Shown here: positions 9,527-18,503 of the stretch, one piece after another
Position numbering within the stretch: the first letter of the stretch is position 1
Layout of the letters: the number at the start of each line of letters is the position of its first letter
Assembly (NCBI GenBank): GCA_964445115.1
Contig: CAYUJU010000009.1
Span: forward strand, 1-64,000
DNA length: 64,000 nucleotides
Reading direction: 5' to 3'
Source: CAIJXJ01 sp964445115
GTDB lineage: Bacteria; Pseudomonadota; Gammaproteobacteria; Burkholderiales; Methylophilaceae
The notes under the pieces: model-generated
Databases searched by the model: none
Seen by the model: the letters and a program-made list of their open reading frames with translations, nothing else
What the model was told of the DNA's origin: nothing
Translations under genes and position numbers: made by a program

Positions 9527-10705
9527 ATGAGTGCGCGGACGGACTTCGACGTCATCGTCGTCGGCGGCGGCCTGGTCGGGGCGGCCTTTGCGCTGTCCAT
9601 GCAAGGCAGCGGCTTGCGGCTGGCGCTAGTCGAGGCTGGCCCCGCAGCCGTGCTGCCGCAGGATGTGAGCTGGGACAGTCGGGTGTATGCCATCAGCCCC
9701 GGCAATGCGGCTTTTCTTGAAAGTCTGGGTGTCTGGACTGCGCTGGATCACGCACGTATCGCGCCAATCGAAGCGATGCGTATCTGGGGTGACGATGGGG
9801 TGGCCGCGCTGGACTTCAGCGCCTACGAGGCTGGCGTCGAGACGCTGGGGTACATCCTCGAAAGTCGCCTGATGCTGGCAGGGCTGTGGCAGCGCCTGCA
9901 AGTGGCGCCCGACGTGACATGTCTCACGGAATCACGATGTGCGGCGATGCAGTTGCACGACGAAGCGGCAACGCTGACGCTGCAGGACGGACGCGTCTTG
10001 ACGGCGCAATTGATCGTCGGCGCAGACGGTGCGGGATCCTGGGTGCGACAGCAGGCCGGGTTGCGCGTGACGACCAGCGATTACCGCCAGTCGGGCGTGG
10101 TCGCCAATTTTGTGGCGATGCGGCCGCACGGCAACATCGCGCGCCAGTGGTTTCGCGAGGATGGCATCCTGGCGTGGCTGCCGTTGCCCGGGCAACGGAT
10201 TTCCATGGTCTGGTCGACGCCGCCGGCCAACGCCGAGCGGTTGCTCGCTCTCTCCCCGGAGGCGTTGTCGCAAGAGATCGCGGCGGCGGGCGGCGGTCTT
10301 CTGGGTGATTTTCAACTGCTGACGCCCGCGGCGGTCTTTCCGCTGCGGTTACAGAACGCCGAATCGATGGTTACGCCGCGGCTGGCGCTGATGGGGGACG
10401 CCGCGCATCTGGTGCACCCCCTGGCAGGGCAAGGCGTCAATCTGGGCTTTCACGATGCCGAACGACTGGCGCGCGTGCTGCGGGAACGCGGCGCGGCGTC
10501 CGATGTTGGCGATTACACCTTGCTGCGGCGCTACGCGCGTGCGCGGCAAATGGACATCAAGGCGATGCAGGCCATGACCGGTGGTCTGCATACCTTGTTC
10601 AGCAGTGCGCTGCCCGGCGTGGGCGCGCTGCGCAATTGGGGCATGCAATTCACCAACTGCCAGCAATGGCTCAAGCGACGCCTCATGGCGCACGCGATGA
10701 CATAA
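9527..10705 (+). CDS. Second UbiH/UbiI/UbiF-family FAD monooxygenase
   Basis: A 392-residue paralogue of the preceding gene, with the FAD motifs VVGGGLVGAAFAL, GADGAGSWVRQQ and MGDAAHLVHPLAGQGVNLGFHD. ATG 9527 follows a GGGGGCAG ribosome binding site and gives the usual family N-terminus. The two adjacent hydroxylases probably act on different carbons of the ubiquinone ring (UbiI- or UbiF-like roles for this one). Sequence inspection alone cannot decide which. It is followed 12 bases later by a dsbC-like gene in the same apparent operon. Confidence 0.85.
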   Translation: MSARTDFDVIVVGGGLVGAAFALSMQGSGLRLALVEAGPAAVLPQDVSWDSRVYAISPGNAAFLESLGVWTALDHARIAPIEAMRIWGDDGVAALDFSAYEAGVETLGYILESRLMLAGLWQRLQVAPDVTCLTESRCAAMQLHDEAATLTLQDGRVLTAQLIVGADGAGSWVRQQAGLRVTTSDYRQSGVVANFVAMRPHGNIARQWFREDGILAWLPLPGQRISMVWSTPPANAERLLALSPEALSQEIAAAGGGLLGDFQLLTPAAVFPLRLQNAESMVTPRLALMGDAAHLVHPLAGQGVNLGFHDAERLARVLRERGAASDVGDYTLLRRYARARQMDIKAMQAMTGGLHTLFSSALPGVGALRNWGMQFTNCQQWLKRRLMAHAMT

Positions 10706-10717
10706 GGAAACAAAACG

Positions 10718-11443
10718 ATGCTGAAAAAATTGGGGCTGGGCCTGCTGGCCAGCATGATGGCGTTCAACGCGCTGGCGGACGAAGCGAGCCTGAAGAAATC
10801 CATTGAGACAACGTACCCGAACCTCAAGGTGCAAAAGATCACCAAGACCACCTATGCCGGGTTGTACGAGGTGTTTCTGGGGGAAGAAATCATCTATACC
10901 GATGACAAATTCAGCTTCCTGATCGCGGAAGGTCGGTTGATCGACCCCAAAACCCGTAAGAACGTCACTGGGGAGCGTATGGAAGAACTGACCAAGGTCG
11001 ACTTCAACAGCTTGCCCCTCAACCAGGCCGTCAAGGTGGTCAAAGGCAACGGTAGCCGCAAGCTGGTGGTGTTCTCCGATCCGGATTGCCCTTATTGCAA
11101 GCAACTGGAGCAGCAGGGCCTGATCGGCCTGAACGACGTGACGATCTACACCTTCCTCTATCCGCTGCAGGAACTGCATCCGGATGCCGCCAACAAGGCC
11201 AAGGCGATCTGGTGCGCGCCTGACAGAACCCGCGCATGGCAGGACTGGATGCTGAACGGCCAGTTGGCCAAGCCCGCCGCGGCAGGCTGCAATACGCCGG
11301 TGGAAGAAAGCATGGAACTGGGCAAGAAACTCGGGGTGCGCGGCACGCCGCTGCTGATTTTCTCGGATGGCCGCAGAGTTTCCGGGGCCTTGCCCGCGCA
11401 GGAAATTGAGCGTCGCTTGAGTGCGGTGCCTGCGAAAAAGTAA
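10718..11443 (+). CDS. dsbC: Periplasmic thiol:disulfide interchange protein, DsbC family
   Basis: Encodes 241 residues with a signal peptide cleaved after Ala20 (LALA-DEA). An N-terminal dimerisation domain (about 21-85) is followed by a thioredoxin-fold domain. The active site is DPDCPYCK with Cys124 and Cys127, and the cis-proline loop is RGTPLLIF. DsbC isomerises wrong disulfides in the periplasm and is normally kept reduced by DsbD. It is the last gene of the run starting at amgK and is followed by a strong terminator. Confidence 0.93.
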   Translation: MLKKLGLGLLASMMAFNALADEASLKKSIETTYPNLKVQKITKTTYAGLYEVFLGEEIIYTDDKFSFLIAEGRLIDPKTRKNVTGERMEELTKVDFNSLPLNQAVKVVKGNGSRKLVVFSDPDCPYCKQLEQQGLIGLNDVTIYTFLYPLQELHPDAANKAKAIWCAPDRTRAWQDWMLNGQLAKPAAAGCNTPVEESMELGKKLGVRGTPLLIFSDGRRVSGALPAQEIERRLSAVPAKK

Positions 11444-11457
11444 TTCCCTGGATCTGA

Positions 11458-11491
11458 AAAAGCAAACGGCCCGATCGGGCCGTTTGCTTTT
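11458..11491. terminator. Bidirectional rho-independent terminator between dsbC and pilC
   Basis: A perfect 34-base palindrome: AAAAGCAAACGGCCCGA pairs with its complement, with A-run and T-run on either flank. It lies between the converging stops of dsbC (11443) and pilC (11507) and should end transcripts from both strands. Confidence 0.93.
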
Positions 11492-11506
11492 GTGTAGCCT
11501 GCGGTC

Positions 11507-12724
11507 TTAACCCACTGCGGAACCCATCTTGAAAATTGGCAGGTACATGGCGATCACCAACCCCCCAATCAGGGTGCCGAGCACCACCATGATCACCGGT
11601 TCCATCAGGCTGGAAAGTGCCTCGACGGCATCGTCGACTTCGCCTTCGTAGAAGTCCGCGACCTTGGATAACATGGAGTCCAGCGCCCCGGATTCCTCGC
11701 CGATCGCGACCATCTGCAACACCATGTTGGGGAAGACGTCCACGTTCTGCATGGCCACCGTCAGGCTGGTGCCGGTCGAGACTTCGCTCTGGATTTTCTT
11801 GGTGGCTTCGAAGTACACGCGATTGCCCGAGGCGCCGGCCACCGAGTCCAGGGCATCCACCAGCGGCACCCCGGCGGCGAACATGGTGGACAAGGTACGG
11901 GCGAAGCGTGCGACGGTCGCCTTGCGCAACAACTCGCCAAAGACCGGTAGCCGCAGCATCAGCCGGTCCATGGTGGACTGCATTTTCTCGGAGCGCTTCC
12001 AGGTGTAGAAGAAGAACCAGAGGCCGCCACCGACGGAGCCGAAAATCGCCCACCAGTAGGAAACGAAAAAGTCCGACATGTTCATGACGATCAGTGTGGG
12101 TGCCGGCAGGTCGGCACCGAAGCCGGAGAACAGGTCCTTGAACGCCGGAATGACGAAAATCATGATCACCGCCGTGATCAGGAACGCCACCACGATAATC
12201 GAAACCGGATAGAACAGGGCGGACTTGATCTTGCTCTTGATGGCCTGGATTTTTTCCTTGTAGGAAGCCAGGCGATCCAGCAGATCATCCAGGATACCGG
12301 CTTGCTCGCCGGCGTTCACCAGATTGCAGTACAGCGCATCGAAATAGAGCGGATACTTGCGAAAGGCGGTGGACAGACTGCTCCCCGTTTCCACGTCGCT
12401 CTTGATATCGGAAAGCAGCTTGCTAACGGCCGGATTGTTGTGGCCCTTGCCCACGATTTCAAAGGCCTGTAGCAGCGGTACGCCGGATTTCATCATGGTC
12501 GATAGCTGGCGGGTGAACAGGGTGACATCCTTGTCGGTGACCTTGCCGCCGCCTCGGTTGAGGCCACTCAGTTTCTTGATCTTGAGGACGGTGACCCCCT
12601 GACGGCGCAGCGTGGCGTTGACGAACGCCTCGCCGGTGGCCTTCATCTCCCCCTTGATTTTCTTGCCCTTGCGGTCCGTGCCTTCCCAGGCGTAGGTGAC
12701 TTCCTTGCTTGCGGATGCAGCCAT
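11507..12724 (-). CDS. pilC: Type IV pilus inner-membrane platform protein PilC
   Basis: PilC is the polytopic platform that couples the PilB motor to pilin extrusion. The 405-residue product has the two repeated GspF domains (about 70-195 and 275-395), each ending in hydrophobic segments. The repeats contain LSTMMKSGVPLLQAFE and LSTMFAAGVPLVDALD. It follows pilB by 10 bases on the same strand. PilD is encoded about 29 kb away rather than next door, so the usual pilBCD cluster is split here. Confidence 0.96.
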   Translation of the reverse strand: MAASASKEVTYAWEGTDRKGKKIKGEMKATGEAFVNATLRRQGVTVLKIKKLSGLNRGGGKVTDKDVTLFTRQLSTMMKSGVPLLQAFEIVGKGHNNPAVSKLLSDIKSDVETGSSLSTAFRKYPLYFDALYCNLVNAGEQAGILDDLLDRLASYKEKIQAIKSKIKSALFYPVSIIVVAFLITAVIMIFVIPAFKDLFSGFGADLPAPTLIVMNMSDFFVSYWWAIFGSVGGGLWFFFYTWKRSEKMQSTMDRLMLRLPVFGELLRKATVARFARTLSTMFAAGVPLVDALDSVAGASGNRVYFEATKKIQSEVSTGTSLTVAMQNVDVFPNMVLQMVAIGEESGALDSMLSKVADFYEGEVDDAVEALSSLMEPVIMVVLGTLIGGLVIAMYLPIFKMGSAVG

Positions 12725-12734
12725 CTGGTTATCC

Positions 12735-14462
12735 TTATTCGTTGGTGCAGGCTTCGACTTCTTCCAGCGACGTCAGGCCTTGCTTGACTTTGAGCAGGCC
12801 GGACTGGCGCAGGTCCTTGACGCCTTCGCGCCTAGCCTGGTCGGCGATATCGTGGGCGGTGCCGTTCTTCATGATGATACGGCTCATTTCTTCGGTGATG
12901 GGCATGACCTGATAGATGCCGACACGCCCTTTGTAACCGCGGCCGCTGCAGGCTTCGCACCCGCCTTCCTTGGGACCGTAGAGCGTCCAGCTGCCATCCA
13001 GATCCGCTTCGGCGAAACCGGCCCGCAGTAGCGCCTCCTTGGGGATGTCGATCGGATGCTTGCAGCTTTTGCAAAGGCGGCGTGCCAGACGTTGCGCGGT
13101 GATCAGGATGACGGACGAGGCGATGTTGAAGGGGGCTACGCCCATGTTCATCAGGCGAGTGAGTGTGCCGGGGGCGTCGTTGGTGTGCAGGGTAGATAGC
13201 ACCATGTGGCCGGTCTGTGCCGCCTTGATCGCGATATCGGCCGTCTCCAGGTCGCGGATTTCACCGACCATGATCACGTCCGGATCCTGCCGCAGAAAAG
13301 ACTTCAGCGCAGCGGCAAAGGTCAGGCCGGCTTTGTCGTTGACGTTGACCTGGTTGACGCCGGGCAGGTTGATTTCGGCCGGGTCTTCTGCGGTCGAGAT
13401 GTTGATGCCTGGCTCGTTCAGGATATTGAGGCAGGTGTAAAGCGAAACGGTCTTGCCCGAGCCCGTTGGACCGGTGACCAGTACCATGCCGTATGGACGT
13501 TGGACGGCAGCAAGAAGCGCTTCCTTTTGCTCCGGCTCATAGCCCAGTGCCTCGATCCCGAGCGTGGCACTGGACGGGTCCAGAATACGCATCACGATCT
13601 TCTCGCCCTGTAGGGTGGGCAGGGTGCTGACGCGGAAATCGATGGCACGGGTCTTGGATAGCACCAGTTTCATGCGTCCATCCTGTGGGACGCGCTTTTC
13701 GGCGATATCGAGACCGGAGATCACCTTTATACGCGAGGCCAGCTTGTCTTTGATCGCTAGTGGTGGCCGGGCGATTTCCCGCAATACGCCGTCAATGCGG
13801 AAGCGGATGCGGTAAAACTTTTCGTAGGGTTCGAAGTGCAGGTCCGAGGCGCCCGCGTTAATTGCGTCCAGCAACATTTTTTGCAGATATTTGACCACGG
13901 GGGCATCGTCGATTTCCGTAGTCTGGATCTCGGCGGATTCCGATGCATCGTCGTCGCTCTGGATGTCCAGGTCAATCTCTTCGTCGACGTTTAACGACTT
14001 CATCGAGGTATCGCCCGCCTCGACAATCTTGTCGATCCACTTGCCCAGTTTGTCGTCTTCGACAATCACTGGCGTCAGCGTCATGCCGGCCTGGAATTGG
14101 ACCGTGTCCAGGGCATGCAGATTGGTGGGGTCAGATAGCGCGACGAACATGGCGTTGCCGCGGGTCTGCAAAGCCATCACACGGCCACTCTGGACCAGCT
14201 TGAGATCGATCGCCTTCTGCGGCAGGTAATCGATGTTGATCGTGTTCAGGTCGAGAAGCGGGAAACCGAAGGCGTTTGATGCGGTTTCGGCGATCTTGAG
14301 CGCGCTCAGCTTTTGACTGTGGACGAGCTTGGTGATGAAGGGGATGTTTTCGGTGTTTGCCTGGGCCTGGATGGCCTCAGCCTCGGCTTCGGTCAGCAGC
14401 TTTTCCTGCACCAGCATGCGGGCCAGGCCGCCCAGTTTGGTTGTGTTGGATGCTGTTGCCAT
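12735..14462 (-). CDS. pilB: Type IV pilus extension ATPase PilB
   Basis: A hexameric AAA-type ATPase powering pilus extension. The 575-residue product has the MshE-N domain (about 10-150). The T2SSE ATPase domain follows, with Walker A GPTGSGKT, the Asp box PAEINLPG and Walker B VIMVGEIRD. The C-terminal zinc site uses CKSC and CEAC. Length and order are normal for PilB. The gene is divergent from the cold-shock gene across 314 bases. Confidence 0.96.
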   Translation of the reverse strand: MATASNTTKLGGLARMLVQEKLLTEAEAEAIQAQANTENIPFITKLVHSQKLSALKIAETASNAFGFPLLDLNTINIDYLPQKAIDLKLVQSGRVMALQTRGNAMFVALSDPTNLHALDTVQFQAGMTLTPVIVEDDKLGKWIDKIVEAGDTSMKSLNVDEEIDLDIQSDDDASESAEIQTTEIDDAPVVKYLQKMLLDAINAGASDLHFEPYEKFYRIRFRIDGVLREIARPPLAIKDKLASRIKVISGLDIAEKRVPQDGRMKLVLSKTRAIDFRVSTLPTLQGEKIVMRILDPSSATLGIEALGYEPEQKEALLAAVQRPYGMVLVTGPTGSGKTVSLYTCLNILNEPGINISTAEDPAEINLPGVNQVNVNDKAGLTFAAALKSFLRQDPDVIMVGEIRDLETADIAIKAAQTGHMVLSTLHTNDAPGTLTRLMNMGVAPFNIASSVILITAQRLARRLCKSCKHPIDIPKEALLRAGFAEADLDGSWTLYGPKEGGCEACSGRGYKGRVGIYQVMPITEEMSRIIMKNGTAHDIADQARREGVKDLRQSGLLKVKQGLTSLEEVEACTNE

Positions 14463-14776
14463 AAAATGCTTGCCGGACTTGCCCCTGTGTAAAGTGTGTC
14501 AATACCTTAAATATGCTCGAATGATGCACGTAGGAGGTGGGTTTGTAAAGATTCCCTGTCCGGGCCTGTTCTGTAGGCTTTTGCGGGGTGATCCAGGAGG
14601 GCGTAAAAGGGGGTGAAAAATAACCTTAAAAAACGCTTGACTTATTGAAATAACCCACGTAAAAACGCGTTTCAGGCGTTTGGATTCAAGTGTTTTGTAG
14701 CCGGCATCACCGACTAATAGGTCTTGAAATACAAACTTTGGGGGCGCCTCCCCTGGTTTTTGCAAGGAAGTAAGAA
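14463..14776. promoter_or_regulatory. Divergent pilB/csp regulatory region with csp promoter and long 5' leader
   Basis: A 314-base gap. On the + strand there is a sigma70-like promoter: TTGACT at 14637-14642, a 17-base spacer and TAAAAA at 14660-14665. It implies a 5' leader of about 100 nucleotides before the csp ATG. Long leaders are typical of cold-shock mRNAs, where the RNA itself senses temperature. The pilB promoter must lie in the left half but I cannot point to a convincing box. Confidence 0.55.
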
Positions 14777-14980
14777 ATGGCAACTGGTACAGTGAAGTGG
14801 TTCAATGACGCCAAGGGTTTTGGTTTCATTACCCCGGACGAAGGTGGTGACGATCTGTTTGCACACTTTTCCGCGATCGTGGCAAGCGGCTACAAGAGCC
14901 TGAAGGAAGGCGATAAGGTGACGTTCGATGTGACCGAGGGCCCGAAGGGCAAGCAGGCTTCGAACATTCAGAAGGCCTAA
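14777..14980 (+). CDS. Cold-shock domain protein (CspA family)
   Basis: Encodes 67 residues, a single cold-shock OB-fold with the RNP1 motif KGFGFITPD and the RNP2-like region DLFAHFSAI. Such proteins melt RNA secondary structure as RNA chaperones. The ribosome binding site AAGGAAG sits 7-8 bases before the ATG. It is monocistronic, ending at the terminator that follows. Whether it is cold-induced or constitutive cannot be told from the coding sequence. Confidence 0.96.
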   Translation: MATGTVKWFNDAKGFGFITPDEGGDDLFAHFSAIVASGYKSLKEGDKVTFDVTEGPKGKQASNIQKA

Positions 14981-15000
14981 GCAATACAGTCTTCATGGAA

Positions 15001-15028
15001 GCGGCCCAGTCATCGGGCCGCTTTTTTT
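15001..15028 (+). terminator. Rho-independent terminator after csp
   Basis: Stem GCGGCCC (15001-15007) pairs with GGGCCGC (15015-15021) around a 7-base loop, followed by seven T residues. The T-run touches the stop codon of the converging cbbR gene. Confidence 0.93.
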
Positions 15029-15929
15029 ACGTCCGTTGCTGAGGAAGGTCTTCTAGCAAAAACATCTTGAATGCCTGCGCGACTGTCGACAGGCGTTTGC
15101 CTTCCCGATGCACGACGTACCAGTGCCGCAAGATGGGAAAAGCCTCTGCGTCAAGCACTGTGAGACGGCGAGTTTCCAGTTCCAGGGTGACGGTGTTCAG
15201 CGACAGGATACCGAGACCCATACCGGCTTGCACGGCTTGTTTGATGGCTTCGTTGGTGCTCATTTCCGAGCCCTTGCTCAAGCGTATCCCTTGCTCCGAG
15301 AAGAACCGTTCCATCGCAATCCGGGTGCCGGATCCCTGTTCGCGGACCAGGAAGGTCTCCTGTTGCAAGCGCGATAACGGAATAGCCTGTTCCCGAGCGA
15401 GCGGGTGATGCGGTGGCGCGATGACGACCAGCGGATTTTCCATGAACGACACCGCTTCCAGTCCAAGACCGGCCGGTGGGCGCCCCATGATGGCGACGTC
15501 GGTTTCGTTGCGTGCCAGCCGTTGCAGCAGGACTTCCCGATTGGCGACATCCAGGCTGATGTTGATCCCGGGAAAGCGTCGATTGAACTCCCCCAGCAAT
15601 TGCGGCATGAAGTAGCTGGCCGTGGTGGCGACGGTGATCATCAGTTTGCCCTGGCGCAACCCTTTCATGTCGGAAAAAACGGATTCTGCTTCAGTGAGTT
15701 GTTGCAGGATGTGGCTGCTGTAGCGTTGAAGCTCGTGGCCGGCTTCGGTCAGGTAGATTTTCTTGCCGATCTGGTCGAACAGTGGCAGGCCAACCGCCTC
15801 TTCGAGTTGCTTGATCTGCATGGAGACGGCAGGCTGGGAGAGGTGCAGATATTCGGCGGCGCGGGAGTAACTGGTGTGCAGTGCCACGGCGTCGAATACC
15901 TTGAGTTGGCGTAGCGTAATATGGAGCAT
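15027..15929 (-). CDS. cbbR: LysR-type regulator of the Calvin cycle, CbbR
   Basis: Encodes 300 residues. The N-terminal winged HTH (about 1-60, including SYSRAAEYLHLSQPAVSMQI) is followed by a LysR substrate-binding domain (about 90-295). CbbR activates cbb genes in response to metabolites such as RuBP or NADPH. Divergent placement next to cbbM is the diagnostic context. The start at ATG 15929 gives the family's normal N-terminus. It probably binds the 153-base intergenic region, repressing itself and activating cbbM. Confidence 0.93.
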   Translation of the reverse strand: MLHITLRQLKVFDAVALHTSYSRAAEYLHLSQPAVSMQIKQLEEAVGLPLFDQIGKKIYLTEAGHELQRYSSHILQQLTEAESVFSDMKGLRQGKLMITVATTASYFMPQLLGEFNRRFPGINISLDVANREVLLQRLARNETDVAIMGRPPAGLGLEAVSFMENPLVVIAPPHHPLAREQAIPLSRLQQETFLVREQGSGTRIAMERFFSEQGIRLSKGSEMSTNEAIKQAVQAGMGLGILSLNTVTLELETRRLTVLDAEAFPILRHWYVVHREGKRLSTVAQAFKMFLLEDLPQQRT

Positions 15930-16082
15930 GGGCGCGGCGGCTGTTTGATAAGGTTTTTATTATAGTAACAATCAAAAAGTCTGACTATTGCTTATGAATC
16001 AATGCCGGTATAGTGCTTCGCAAGCTTGATGCGACCGCGATATGCCGCCGGCTTCAACACAATACTTTTAGAGGAGAATGCA
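15930..16082. promoter_or_regulatory. cbbR-cbbM divergent promoter/CbbR operator region
   Basis: An A+T-rich stretch from 15955 to 16015 contains interleaved dyads such as ATAGT...ACTAT (15962-15966 and 15983-15987), consistent with LysR-type T-N11-A sites. A plausible cbbM -10 box is TATAGT at 16009-16014, with a weak -35 (ATTGCT) 16 bases upstream. GAGGAG before 16083 is the cbbM ribosome binding site. The assignment of the dyads to CbbR is inferred. Confidence 0.55.
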
Positions 16083-17462
16083 ATGGATCAGTCCGCACGT
16101 TATTCCGACCTGAGTCTGAAGGAAGAAGACCTGATCAAGGGCGGTAAACATATTCTGGTCGCCTACAAGATGAAGCCAAAAGCCGGCTACGGTTATCTGG
16201 AAGCTGCGGCACACTTCGCTGCCGAGTCCTCCACCGGCACCAACGTCGAAGTGTCCACGACCGATGATTTCACCAAGGGCGTCGACGCGCTGGTGTATTA
16301 CATCGACGAAGCGAACGAGGATATGCGCATTGCCTATCCGCTGGATCTGTTCGACCGCAACGTGACCGACGGCCGCATGATGATCGTGTCCTTCCTGACG
16401 CTGGCCATCGGTAATAATCAGGGAATGGGCGACATCGAGCACGGCAAGATGATCGACTTCTACGTCCCGGAGCGTGCGATCCAGTTGTTCGACGGTCCGT
16501 CCAAGGATATTTCCGATATGTGGCGCATCCTCGGCCGTCCGATCAAGGATGGCGGCTATATTGCCGGGACTATCATCAAGCCGAAGTTGGGCCTGCGTCC
16601 CGAGCCCTTCGCCAAGGCGGCCTACCAGTTCTGGCTGGGCGGTGACTTCATCAAGAACGATGAGCCGCAAGGCAACCAGACCTTCTGCCCAATGAAGAAG
16701 GTGATCCCGCTGGTCGTAGACGCCATGAAGCGTGCCCAGGACGAAACTGGCCAGGCCAAGATTTTCTCCGCCAACATTACCGCGGACGACCACTACGAAA
16801 TGATCGCCCGTGCAGACTACATTCTGGAAGCCTTCGGTCCGGATGCCGACAAGGTGGCTTTCCTGGTCGACGGTTACGTTGGCGGTCCTGGTATGGTGAC
16901 CACGGCGCGTCGCCAGTATCCGAACCAGTACCTGCACTACCACCGTGCCGGTCACGGTGCCGTGACCTCCCCGTCTGCCAAGCGTGGCTACACCGCATTC
17001 GTGCTGGCCAAGATGTCCCGCCTGCAAGGTGCTTCCGGCATCCACGTCGGTACCATGGGCTTCGGCAAGATGGAAGGTGAAGGCGATGACAAGAACATCG
17101 CTTACATGATTGAGCGTGACGAAGCACAAGGCCCGGTCTACTACCAGAAGTGGTACGGCATGAAGCCGACCACCCCCATCATCTCTGGTGGTATGAACGC
17201 GTTGCGTCTGCCAGGCTTCTTCGAGAACCTGGGCCACGGTAACGTGATCAACACGGCAGGTGGCGGTTCCTACGGTCACATCGACAGCCCGGCGGCCGGT
17301 GCGATCTCCCTGCGCCAGTCTTACGAGTGCTGGAAGGCTGGTGCTGATCCGATCGAGTTTGCCAAGGAGCACAAGGAATTTGCTCGCGCGTTCGAGTCCT
17401 TCCCGAAGGATGCGGACAAGCTGTATCCGGGTTGGCGTGAAAAGCTGGGCGTCCACAAGTAA
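16083..17462 (+). CDS. cbbM: Ribulose-1,5-bisphosphate carboxylase, form II large subunit CbbM
   Basis: Form II RubisCO is a large-subunit-only enzyme that fixes CO2 onto RuBP, suited to high CO2 and low O2. From ATG 16083 (GAGGAG ribosome binding site) the product is 459 residues, the standard form II length. The catalytic Lys of KPKLGLRP, the carbamylated Lys in GGDFIKNDEPQ, the His of YHRAGHG and the loop-6 Lys of GTMGFGKMEG are all present. No cbbL/cbbS or carboxysome gene occurs in the window. It is followed by a strong terminator and then cbbQ/cbbO. Confidence 0.98.
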   Translation: MDQSARYSDLSLKEEDLIKGGKHILVAYKMKPKAGYGYLEAAAHFAAESSTGTNVEVSTTDDFTKGVDALVYYIDEANEDMRIAYPLDLFDRNVTDGRMMIVSFLTLAIGNNQGMGDIEHGKMIDFYVPERAIQLFDGPSKDISDMWRILGRPIKDGGYIAGTIIKPKLGLRPEPFAKAAYQFWLGGDFIKNDEPQGNQTFCPMKKVIPLVVDAMKRAQDETGQAKIFSANITADDHYEMIARADYILEAFGPDADKVAFLVDGYVGGPGMVTTARRQYPNQYLHYHRAGHGAVTSPSAKRGYTAFVLAKMSRLQGASGIHVGTMGFGKMEGEGDDKNIAYMIERDEAQGPVYYQKWYGMKPTTPIISGGMNALRLPGFFENLGHGNVINTAGGGSYGHIDSPAAGAISLRQSYECWKAGADPIEFAKEHKEFARAFESFPKDADKLYPGWREKLGVHK

Positions 17463-17589
17463 TTTCGGGCGCTTTCCATCCTGTGTGGCGTAGCCAAGGG
17501 CTTGTCGTACTACAAGTACTGCATGCGCCCTTCGCGCCTTGCCTGGGATTGAAATCATCCCGAAATTGATTGTTGCAGCAGTCACGGGA

Positions 17590-17626
17590 AAGCCCCTGCG
17601 TCTCATCTCCCGCAGGGGCTTTTTTG
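17590..17626 (+). terminator. Terminator between cbbM and cbbQ
   Basis: Arms AAGCCCCTGCG (17590-17600) and CGCAGGGGCTT (17611-17621) form a perfect 11-bp stem with a 10-base loop, followed by a T-run. It probably limits read-through into cbbQO, which would make activase much less abundant than RubisCO. Confidence 0.92.
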
Positions 17627-17674
17627 TGAGTCTATACCAGAGTAATTTTGTCGGAATTAAATAGCGAGGGTGCC

Positions 17675-18487
17675 ATGAGTAACCACTTCGACATCAATCA
17701 GTACCGTATCCTGCAAGAGCCGTTTTATCAGTCGACCGGCAACGAGGTCGCGCTGTACGAGGCTGCCTACGCTGCGCGCTTGCCGGTCATGCTCAAGGGG
17801 CCGACAGGGTGCGGCAAGTCGCGTTTCGTCGAACACATGGCGTGGCGACTGGGCAAGCCGTTGATAACGGTGGCATGTAACGAAGACATGACCGCATCCG
17901 ATCTGGTGGGGCGTTATCTGCTGGATGCCAATGGCACGCGTTGGCTGGACGGTCCGCTGACGCTGGCGGCCCGTTACGGTGCGATCTGCTATCTGGATGA
18001 AGTGGTCGAAGCGCGACAGGATACGACCGTGGTGATTCACCCGCTGACCGACCACCGCCGTACCCTGCCGCTCGACAAGAAGGGCGAGTTGGTACAGGCT
18101 CACCCCGATTTTCAACTGGTGATTTCCTACAACCCAGGCTACCAGAGCCTGATGAAGGATCTCAAGCAATCGACCAAGCAGCGTTTTACTGGATTCGATT
18201 TCGATTATCCGAGTGCGGCGCTGGAAACGACGATCTTGGCGAAGGAAACGGGCCTGGACGAGGCGTTGGCCGGACAGTTGGTCCGGATCGGCATCGCGGC
18301 GCGCAACCTCAAGGGGCATGGGTTGGATGAAGGTATTTCCACCCGTCTGCTGGTGTACGCGGCGACTCTGATCAAGGGGGGCGTTGCCCCACGCGAAGCT
18401 TGTCGTATGGCGATGGTGCGTCCGATCACAGACGATGCGGATATCCGCGCCACGCTCGACAACGCCATCGATACGATTTTTGCCTGA
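17675..18487 (+). CDS. cbbQ: RubisCO activase subunit CbbQ (MoxR-family AAA+ ATPase)
   Basis: Encodes 270 residues from ATG 17675, behind a GAGGG ribosome binding site; a TTG 27 bases upstream is less likely. Walker A is GPTGCGKSR, Walker B is ICYLDEVVEA and the Arg-finger/sensor region follows STKQRFTGF. CbbQ hexamers with CbbO remove inhibitory sugar phosphates from RubisCO active sites. Its position directly downstream of cbbM fits the form II-specific QO activase type. Confidence 0.95.
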   Translation: MSNHFDINQYRILQEPFYQSTGNEVALYEAAYAARLPVMLKGPTGCGKSRFVEHMAWRLGKPLITVACNEDMTASDLVGRYLLDANGTRWLDGPLTLAARYGAICYLDEVVEARQDTTVVIHPLTDHRRTLPLDKKGELVQAHPDFQLVISYNPGYQSLMKDLKQSTKQRFTGFDFDYPSAALETTILAKETGLDEALAGQLVRIGIAARNLKGHGLDEGISTRLLVYAATLIKGGVAPREACRMAMVRPITDDADIRATLDNAIDTIFA

Positions 18488-18503
18488 GCGACGGAGCTGA
18501 AGC

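Noticed and set aside
16068..17606. A 512-codon open frame on the - strand
   Set aside because: Antisense shadow of cbbM.
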